From: a virus
DNA: 26,136 nt
Reading direction: 5' to 3' (one strand)
IMG/VR virus record: IMGVR_UViG_3300036770_003410
Span: 1 to 26,136 of that record
How positions within the stretch are numbered: the first letter of the stretch is position 1; every line of letters starts with the position of its first letter. Position numbers and translations under genes: made by a program. The notes below the pieces were generated by a model. It ran no database searches and had not been told where the DNA came from. It was given only the letters and a program-made list of their open reading frames with translations. This document shows, piece by piece, positions 21,372 through 26,136 of the stretch.

Positions 21372-22207
21372 CGATCACGCCCTGCCATGGTGAGCGTGAT
21401 CGCTCCCAGCGCCGGGGCCTGACTGGGCCCGCACACCACGTCGGCCGCCGGTGCGCTCAGGACCACGCGCTGCACGCCGGCCGGGTGCAGCTGGGCGATC
21501 AGCCACGATCGCGTCACGTCCCAGCCCAGACCCGACGCTGCGGTGAACGCCGCGGCCAGGGTGGCCTGGAGGTTGTTGAACACCTCGATCGGGGTGTCAG
21601 GGTAGAGGTAGACCTGGGCCGTCACGGGCACCGTGATGATCGTGGCTCCGGCCACCGTCACCGTGTCCGTGATGACCCGCACCGCGTCATCCTGCAGCGT
21701 GTCGTCCACCAGGCTGAGCAGCTGGCTGGTGGGCGTGCCGTTGCCCTGGGTCGAGAGGATGCTGACCAGCACCTCGCCCGGGGCGGGGCTGGAGACGGCG
21801 GCATCACGCACCAGCTCGCTGGCGCTCAGCGCCTGGTAGCGGTACCAGGCGGCGCCGCCGGCGGTGCTGCTGCCCATGATCCGCTCGATCACCCGCAGCC
21901 GCAGCGCCTCATCCCCCTCATCGGTCAGCCGCGTCACGCCGTAGAACGCCGCCAGGTTGTCCAGGTCCCCGGCCATGGCGTAGCGCAGCAGGGTGGCCTG
22001 CAAGGCGTCGTTGATTCGCTGCCGCAAGATCAGCTCGCGCGCGGCCATTACTTCCAGCAGCTTCACGCCGGGATCCGACTCGAGGATCTCCGTGTAGCTG
22101 GGGTCGCGCGCCTGCAGGTCTGCGAGCAGGTCCGCCAGGATCGTTTCGTAGTCCAGCGGCTCGATGATCTCGGGCGCCGGGATGGAGCTGAAGTCGATGG
22201 TCGCCAT
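21368..22207 (-). CDS. J: baseplate wedge protein J
   Basis: 279 residues, close to P2 gpJ (about 302). Baseplate_J family: DFSSIPAPEIIEPLDYETIL, SDPGVKLLEVMAARELILRQ, RINDALQATLLRYAMAGDLD, NLAAFYGVTR, ERIMGSSTAGGAAWYRYQAL. J proteins form the arms of the wedge that open on contraction. Shares one base with W upstream and four with I downstream, giving a tightly coupled W-J-I block as in P2. Confidence 0.95.
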   Translation of the reverse strand: MATIDFSSIPAPEIIEPLDYETILADLLADLQARDPSYTEILESDPGVKLLEVMAARELILRQRINDALQATLLRYAMAGDLDNLAAFYGVTRLTDEGDEALRLRVIERIMGSSTAGGAAWYRYQALSASELVRDAAVSSPAPGEVLVSILSTQGNGTPTSQLLSLVDDTLQDDAVRVITDTVTVAGATIITVPVTAQVYLYPDTPIEVFNNLQATLAAAFTAASGLGWDVTRSWLIAQLHPAGVQRVVLSAPAADVVCGPSQAPALGAITLTMAGRDR

Positions 22208-22545
22208 CAGATCACCAGCCCCTCCAGGGTGACGCGCTCGCCGTTGAGCAGGTAGTACCCGACCAGGCTAAGGGTGATCTGCCCCTCGGCCGTGACGGAA
22301 TCGATGTTGACCTGCTCCAGGCGCAGGCGCGGCTCCCAGCGATCGAGCGCCTCGGCGGTGGCCGCCACCAGATCCGCCACGAGGGACTGGTTCACCGGCC
22401 GGTCGACGAGCCGCGGCAGCCGGGAGCCGTAGTCCCGCCGGTGCACGCGGGTGCCGACGGGCGTGGACAGGATGTCCTCGATCGACTGCCGCAGGTGATC
22501 GAAGCCGGCCAGGGCTTCCCCGGTGCGGCGGTTCATGCCGGCCAT
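22207..22545 (-). CDS. W: baseplate protein W (gp25-like)
   Basis: 112 residues, usual length. T4 gp25/P2 gpW family: FDHLRQSIEDILSTPVGTRV and HRRDYGSRLPRLVDRPVN, with the conserved EPR core (RWEPRLRLEQVNID) that nucleates sheath polymerisation. The stop and start overlap neighbours on both sides by one base. Confidence 0.95.
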   Translation of the reverse strand: MAGMNRRTGEALAGFDHLRQSIEDILSTPVGTRVHRRDYGSRLPRLVDRPVNQSLVADLVAATAEALDRWEPRLRLEQVNIDSVTAEGQITLSLVGYYLLNGERVTLEGLVI

Positions 22546-22802
22546 CAGTTCACCTCCACGTCAGGGCTGCCGCCGAGCAGCGTGGCGCCGCAGGCGGTGG
22601 TGTCACCCACTCTGGCGACCCGGCGGCCGTTGGCGTAGGTGTCGGGGCTGCCGGAGGCGATCGGGTTGGGCCCGTGCTCCAGGCAGTCGTAGGTGTCGCC
22701 GATGCGAGCCACCCCGATGCCGTTGGCCTTCACGTCACCGCTCGCGGTCACCACCGTGCCGCCGTGGGAGCCAGGATCGCCGAGGCGGATGACGTGTGGC
22801 AT
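22545..22802 (-). CDS. PAAR-domain tail spike tip
   Basis: 85 residues. The sharp tip that caps the central spike. VIRLGDPGSHGGTVVTASGD, GIGVARIGDTYDCLEHGPN, NGRRVARVGDTTACGATL give the threefold-repeat beta cone. Probable metal ligands are H13, C40 or H43, and C71. Stand-alone, located between V and W, matching spike assembly onto V. It has no C-terminal effector extension. Confidence 0.9.
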   Translation of the reverse strand: MPHVIRLGDPGSHGGTVVTASGDVKANGIGVARIGDTYDCLEHGPNPIASGSPDTYANGRRVARVGDTTACGATLLGGSPDVEVN

Positions 22803-22807
22803 GGAGC

Positions 22808-23350
22808 TCAGGGGTTCAGGTGGATGGGGCCGCCCTGGATCGTGGTCGACTCGGCCGTTACCGACACCGTGTCAGCCTCCAGAGTGACGGCTTGGGCCTT
22901 GATCAGCACGGTGCCGCTGGACCCCGTGGCGTCGACCGTGAGGGTGTTGCTGTCGCGGTCGTACTCGACCACCGTGCCGTCGCCGTAGGTGCGGCGGTGC
23001 AGGCCTGCGCGGTCGCCGTTGGCGTTGCCGTCGCTGAACAGGCCAGGGATGGCCACGCCGGCCCCGAGCTCGCCCGACGGGGCCAGCAGCAGCACCACCT
23101 CATCCACCTCCGGCGGATCCCACACCACGTCACCGCCCGCGCGCGGGGTGAACCATGGCACCCAGTCGGACAGGATCTCCCCGTTCTGGAGCTCGACGCG
23201 CAGCGCCGGGAACCCAGCAGTCTCGCCGCTGTAGTCCACCTCGCGGACCACGCCGTAGCGAGCCACGTTGGCCAGGCGGCGCGCGTGGTCCGTCGCCTCG
23301 GGCGAACCGATGCCAGAGGTGTGGCGATCAGACCGCAGCAGGCTGAGCAT
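22808..23350 (-). CDS. V: baseplate central spike protein V
   Basis: 180 residues. P2 gpV family: an N-terminal helix (ATDHARRLANVARYGVVREV), then an OB-fold (PALRVELQNGEILSDWVPWF, EVDEVVLLLAPSGELGAGVA, IPGLFSD), then a short beta-helix built from repeated strands (TLTVDATGSSGTVLIKAQAV, TLEADTVSVTAESTTI). It trimerises into the spike that carries PAAR. Its start overlaps the end of the 113-aa gene by 23 bases. Confidence 0.93.
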   Translation of the reverse strand: MLSLLRSDRHTSGIGSPEATDHARRLANVARYGVVREVDYSGETAGFPALRVELQNGEILSDWVPWFTPRAGGDVVWDPPEVDEVVLLLAPSGELGAGVAIPGLFSDGNANGDRAGLHRRTYGDGTVVEYDRDSNTLTVDATGSSGTVLIKAQAVTLEADTVSVTAESTTIQGGPIHLNP

Positions 23351-23669
23351 GGGAGCGCCAGAGGTAGCGGATCACGAGGGGGATGTCGGCCGCGGCCGGC
23401 GGCTCGTCCTGGTGCTCCTCGAGCAGCAGGAGATGGGCGGCCAGCAGCAGCACGCCGTGCCGGATCGGGTGGGGCGCAGCATCACCGATCGGGTGGCCGA
23501 TGAACGCCTCTGCAGCCTGCTGCGAGAGATCCAGCACCTGCTCCAGCTGGGCGGGTTCCGCATCGGCCGCGCCGTCGGTCAGGAAGGCCGCCAGGGCGGC
23601 GGTGTTGATCGGGAGATCCTGCGGCGCTGCGGCCTTGGCTGGCGTGCGCTTGCGACGTGTGGTGGCCAT
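23328..23669 (-). CDS. putative head-tail connector/completion protein
   Basis: 113 residues from the ATG at 23669, which overlaps the upstream stop (TGATG); the frame is open 17 codons further. The N-terminus is basic (MATTRRKRTPAKAAAPQD), the centre acidic and helical (EPAQLEQVLDLSQQAAEAFI), and the end PIRHGVLLLAAHLLLLEEHQ plus VIRYLWRSHAQ resembles gp6-type connectors, whose third helix reads LLLAAHLYE. The position before V, with the tail completion candidate upstream, fits head-tail joining. Moderate certainty only. Confidence 0.5.
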   Translation of the reverse strand: MATTRRKRTPAKAAAPQDLPINTAALAAFLTDGAADAEPAQLEQVLDLSQQAAEAFIGHPIGDAAPHPIRHGVLLLAAHLLLLEEHQDEPPAAADIPLVIRYLWRSHAQPAAV

Positions 23670-24265
23670 CAGTTGATCTGCTCTCCGTCTGAGATGAAGG
23701 TAGCCCCTGGGATGGGGCATGCCGTGCCGGTGTTGCCACCCGGGCAGCCCGGAGTCACCTGCCCGCCTGGGTAGGCACCGGACCGCAGGATGTCATCCAG
23801 GCTGGGATCCACATAGGGGTCGCTGCAGTCGCGGTAGGGGGTGGTGTAGTCCACCTGGTAGCGGAGGGTCGTGGCGCCAGTGGTCAGGCCGCCCTCGAAC
23901 TCCGGCGGGTCGGAGGCGGTGTCCAGCAGCAAGGCGTCGCTCGACTCGAATCCGGGGATGACCCAGGACTGGAGAGCGGTCTCGACCGCATCGGCCAGGC
24001 CGTCCAGGGTGGCGTCGATGTCGTCGAAGCTCTGGGCCACGCAGACCACCGAGACGATGCAGCTCCGCTCCTCGAACCCGTTCCAGCCGGAGCTGGATCT
24101 GGCGATGACCTTCTCGGGCTCGCGCGTGTGCACGACGATCGCGGGCAGGTCCTGCTCCTCCAGGCTCATCAGCCGGCCGGAATAGGCGCGCCCCTGGACC
24201 GCCGGCACCGCGGCCTGGAGGCGGGCGACGATCGCGTTGCGGAGCGGGGTGCGGCGGCTGGTCAT
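23669..24265 (-). CDS. putative tail terminator/completion protein
   Basis: 198 residues from ATG 24265, chosen because it abuts the upstream stop (ATGA). RNAIVARLQAAVPAVQGRAY, SGRLMSLEEQDLPAIVVHTR and IDATLDGLADAVETALQSW follow the pattern of tail terminator proteins (small-tail U/gpR-like), with a helix, a P-I/V-V strand and a second helix. The C-terminal 50 residues (YRDCSDPYVDPSLDDILRSG, PGCPGGNTGTACPIPG) are Cys/Gly/Pro-rich and unusual for the family. Location next to V supports a tail-completion role. Confidence 0.6.
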   Translation of the reverse strand: MTSRRTPLRNAIVARLQAAVPAVQGRAYSGRLMSLEEQDLPAIVVHTREPEKVIARSSSGWNGFEERSCIVSVVCVAQSFDDIDATLDGLADAVETALQSWVIPGFESSDALLLDTASDPPEFEGGLTTGATTLRYQVDYTTPYRDCSDPYVDPSLDDILRSGAYPGGQVTPGCPGGNTGTACPIPGATFISDGEQIN

Positions 24266-25035
24266 CAGACGTAGGGCGGTGATGTCTTGTACGGGTGCCC
24301 CGCAGGTAGGCTGCCGGTCAGGCCCCACTTGTGGGCAAGGTAGCCCTCAACCCGCTGACGAACAGCGTCCGATGGCTGACTCGGCAGGCAGACGACTTCG
24401 CCAATGTCAACCGCTCCAAAGCCGCCGCCATCTGTTCTCTGCGCACCAAACACCAACGGAGTAGATGCAAGATTAGTGGTGGATTGAGATGAATTCGTCG
24501 TTGCTGTGTCGCCATTGGCCCTAAGGCTGACAATGCTTCCGCTTTGCTCGTACTCGTAGATGTAAAATGAACTTGTGGGCGTACCAGATAAAGTTGTTGA
24601 GCTGCTATCGCAAAGCAGGAGCATTAGGCGATTTGCCGTGCTGGAACTGGTAAAAAAGATGTACCTGTTGTTATTGGTTGCAAGTTCCTGCCCTGCCAGT
24701 GTTGAGTCACCCGTAAGATTCCTGTTTCTTGCAACAACGTACATCGCAAGGGCTCTTGTGGTGAAGAACGCCGATGCGGTCTGCAGCCTGTCGTCCGTAC
24801 CGTCAAACCTGACAGCCGGAAGCCCATTGAGAATGTTGGATGGATACGTTGGGCGAAATGATGCCGTGGACTGGCTCACGTTTCGGCCATTGCCGCTCTT
24901 GTCGTTCCACTGAGACACGGCGCTACTGACGGTCGTGATCGTTGCGGCATCCGCAGCATCAAGCCACAGCGCAGTCGTGATCTGCGCAGGGGTCCATGGT
25001 GTCTGCCCCACCTTCCGCCTTGGAACGATCAACAT
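24265..25035 (-). CDS. LamG/concanavalin-like virion protein, AT-richer than neighbours
   Basis: 256 residues from ATG 25035, preceded by GGGAGG; an in-frame ATG at 25086 lacks a site. MLIVPRRKVGQTPWTPAQIT, TALWLDAADAATITTVSSAV, SQWNDKSGNGRNVSQST, LNGLPAVRFDGTDDRLQT and RQRVEGYLAHKWGLTGSLPA are hallmarks of a LamG-3-like beta-sandwich found widely in cyanobacterial and marine phage proteins (family knowledge). No signal peptide. Bases 24480-24930 are visibly richer in A/T than the surrounding region. A glycan-binding decoration or adhesin of the virion is likely, but its place in the particle is unknown. Confidence 0.7.
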   Translation of the reverse strand: MLIVPRRKVGQTPWTPAQITTALWLDAADAATITTVSSAVSQWNDKSGNGRNVSQSTASFRPTYPSNILNGLPAVRFDGTDDRLQTASAFFTTRALAMYVVARNRNLTGDSTLAGQELATNNNRYIFFTSSSTANRLMLLLCDSSSTTLSGTPTSSFYIYEYEQSGSIVSLRANGDTATTNSSQSTTNLASTPLVFGAQRTDGGGFGAVDIGEVVCLPSQPSDAVRQRVEGYLAHKWGLTGSLPAGHPYKTSPPYV

Positions 25036-25072
25036 CCGATTGCCTCCCGCATAGGGCCCGCGTCTCCACTCA

Positions 25073-25684
25073 TCACGACAGCTCATTCACCCAGCCGGCA
25101 GACAGATCGAACGGTTCGCCCGCCTGGATCTGGGCCCGCAGTTCCGCCGCACGCTCGATGTTGGTGTAGCCAGCGGCCACGAGCGACTGATGCCGCTGCA
25201 GCAGGTCGATCATGGTGGCCGTTGCCGTGCCCTCCTGGTCACGCCTGATGGCCTCTGCCAGCAGCACGGCCAGCATCGGATCCTCATTCGAGGGATAGAG
25301 CCGAGCGTTGGCTTGCAGCCGGGCGGCCTCCACCTGGTTCAGCAGTTCCTCCACCGGCCGGCGCTTCACCTCCAGCGTTTCCTCCCATGTGCCCACCGGG
25401 CCGCCAGCCTTTGGGTTGGGGTAGTCCACAGGGCTCCACTTGGCCTCCTCGTAGAAGATCGCCGGGTCGTACTCGCGCACCTGCGGTTCGCCCTTCAGGT
25501 AGAACCGGATCTGGGTGCCGTCGTAGGGCAGGCCGAACAGGTTGGGCCACCGCGCACCGCTTGGATTGGTCGGCACATCGCCGCGCACCGGCACGAACAG
25601 ATCGACGCTCTGCCCCTCGCGAGGCCCCGGCTCGTCGTAGTAGCGCACGCCGGTGTCGGGGTTGGTCTTGATGGTGTCGGTCAT
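25073..25684 (-). CDS. hypothetical protein, possibly fibre-associated
   Basis: 203 residues. The N-terminal half is beta-like (TGVRYYDEPGPREGQSVDLF, WPNLFGLPYDGTQIRFYLKG). The C-terminal half is helical (RRPVEELLNQVEAARLQANA, PMLAVLLAEAIRRDQEGTAT, ERAAELRAQIQAGEPF). The E-x-K-RPVEEL-x-x helix recalls DUF4376-like phage fibre-assembly proteins, but the match is weak. It starts 3 bases after the upstream stop and lies between two adhesin-like genes, so involvement in a host-contact structure is the best guess. Confidence 0.5.
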   Translation of the reverse strand: MTDTIKTNPDTGVRYYDEPGPREGQSVDLFVPVRGDVPTNPSGARWPNLFGLPYDGTQIRFYLKGEPQVREYDPAIFYEEAKWSPVDYPNPKAGGPVGTWEETLEVKRRPVEELLNQVEAARLQANARLYPSNEDPMLAVLLAEAIRRDQEGTATATMIDLLQRHQSLVAAGYTNIERAAELRAQIQAGEPFDLSAGWVNELS

Positions 25685-25686
25685 GG

Positions 25687-26136
25687 TCAGACGGGGGAGC
25701 GGGTGAAGATGAACTGTGCGAAGAGGCCCTGGGCGCCAGTGCCGACGCCCACCAGATCAACGCCGATCCGGTCGCCGGCCGTGAATGTCGGGCTGGCGAT
25801 CAGCGAGGCGCTGGCGTCCACCAGGCTGGCGCTGGCGGCCAGCGTGGCGTTACCGGTCAGCACCGACGTCTTCACGCCGGCGGCGGTGCGCTTGTAGGCG
25901 TTGAAGGTGGTGCTGCTGCTGCCGGTGTTGTCGATGTGGCTGCCGAAGCGCACAGCCGTCAGCGTGAAGTTGCCAGAAGGCACCGGCACCGGGATCTCCT
26001 CGTAGTTGGTGCCGGCGGTCGCGGTCTCGCCCTTGTTGCTGATCTTCAGCACCAGGCCGTCACCGATGGTCGACAGGCTGATGGTCTTCGTGCCGGCGTC
26101 GTAGTTGAGCGGACTCGAGGCGGCCGCCACGCCATC
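25687..26136 (-). CDS. fibre- or decoration-like protein, C-terminal part
   Basis: The frame is open to the right edge; 149 residues are visible and the N-terminus lies outside. DGVAAASSPLNYDAGTKTIS and LSTIGDGL are typical junctions in phage fibre or capsid-decoration proteins, followed by a beta-sandwich (GNFTLTAVRFGSHIDNTGSS, SPTFTAGDRIGVDLVGVGTG, LFAQFIFTRSP). A GTG at 26130 could start a shorter form, but the upstream codons read naturally into the domain, so a truncated longer protein is preferred. Confidence 0.6.
   Translation of the reverse strand, partial: DGVAAASSPLNYDAGTKTISLSTIGDGLVLKISNKGETATAGTNYEEIPVPVPSGNFTLTAVRFGSHIDNTGSSSTTFNAYKRTAAGVKTSVLTGNATLAASASLVDASASLIASPTFTAGDRIGVDLVGVGTGAQGLFAQFIFTRSPV

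Noticed and set aside
1-26136. CRISPR arrays, insertion sequences, toxin-antitoxin pair or defence system
   Set aside because: No regularly spaced repeats, no transposase motifs and no recognisable toxin or defence domains were found on either strand.

Overview
The window is one contiguous piece of a high-GC temperate phage genome of the P2 type: contractile tail, tyrosine integrase, no host housekeeping genes. Several accessory proteins have the look, from memory, of families common in freshwater or brackish picocyanobacteria (Synechococcus/Cyanobium-like): the MLIVPRRKV-type LamG protein, a tiny membrane plus helix-turn-helix protein, a DUF551-like protein ending in LPHWALPVP, and small proteins with LRAAADQVVP. 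A high-GC picocyanobacterial host is therefore the best guess, held with moderate confidence because no search was possible.

Left part (1-1938, + strand): nine tiny genes, the first cut by the window edge. Almost all are chained by 1-17 base overlaps of stop and start codons (ATGA, GTGA, GATGGCTGA). This is a typical phage early or accessory operon of unknown function. It ends in a Rho-independent terminator (1999-2032).

Attachment and integration region (1943-3956): a 42-base segment identical in form to the 3' half of a tRNA-Met gene (2039-2080, minus strand) is flanked at 75 and 104 bases by two near-identical 21-22 base direct repeats. This is the layout of a complete attP with arm-type integrase sites. 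An uncharacterised basic protein and a full-length tyrosine recombinase follow on the + strand. Having both arms, with phage-like genes on either side, suggests an unintegrated (virion or circular) genome rather than a prophage edge.

Small + strand genes (4027-5073): a 63-aa protein, a zinc-ribbon protein, a membrane/HTH mini-protein and a 64-aa protein, ending in a strong hairpin terminator at 5096-5130 where the two transcription units converge.

Late region (5130-26136, all minus strand, transcribed right to left): in transcription order, a cut fibre-like protein, a 203-aa protein, a LamG lectin-like protein, two head-tail joining/tail completion candidates, baseplate V, PAAR tip, baseplate W, J and I (I fused to a LamG domain), a tail-collar-like protein, a DUF4815 protein and its partner, a tail fibre, sheath (FI, with an inserted repeat domain), tube (FII), chaperone E with a frameshifted E+E', tape measure (T), U, X, and hub D carrying two inserted or appended peptidoglycan-hydrolase domains. 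The lysis cassette is last: an XhlA-like membrane protein, a C39-like cysteine peptidase, a small holin candidate and a GH24 lysozyme. The order follows P2 V-W-J-I-H-G-FI-FII-E-T-U-D closely. The differences are the lysis genes at the distal end and the added lectin and lysin domains. Capsid, terminase, portal, repressor and replication genes are not in the window.
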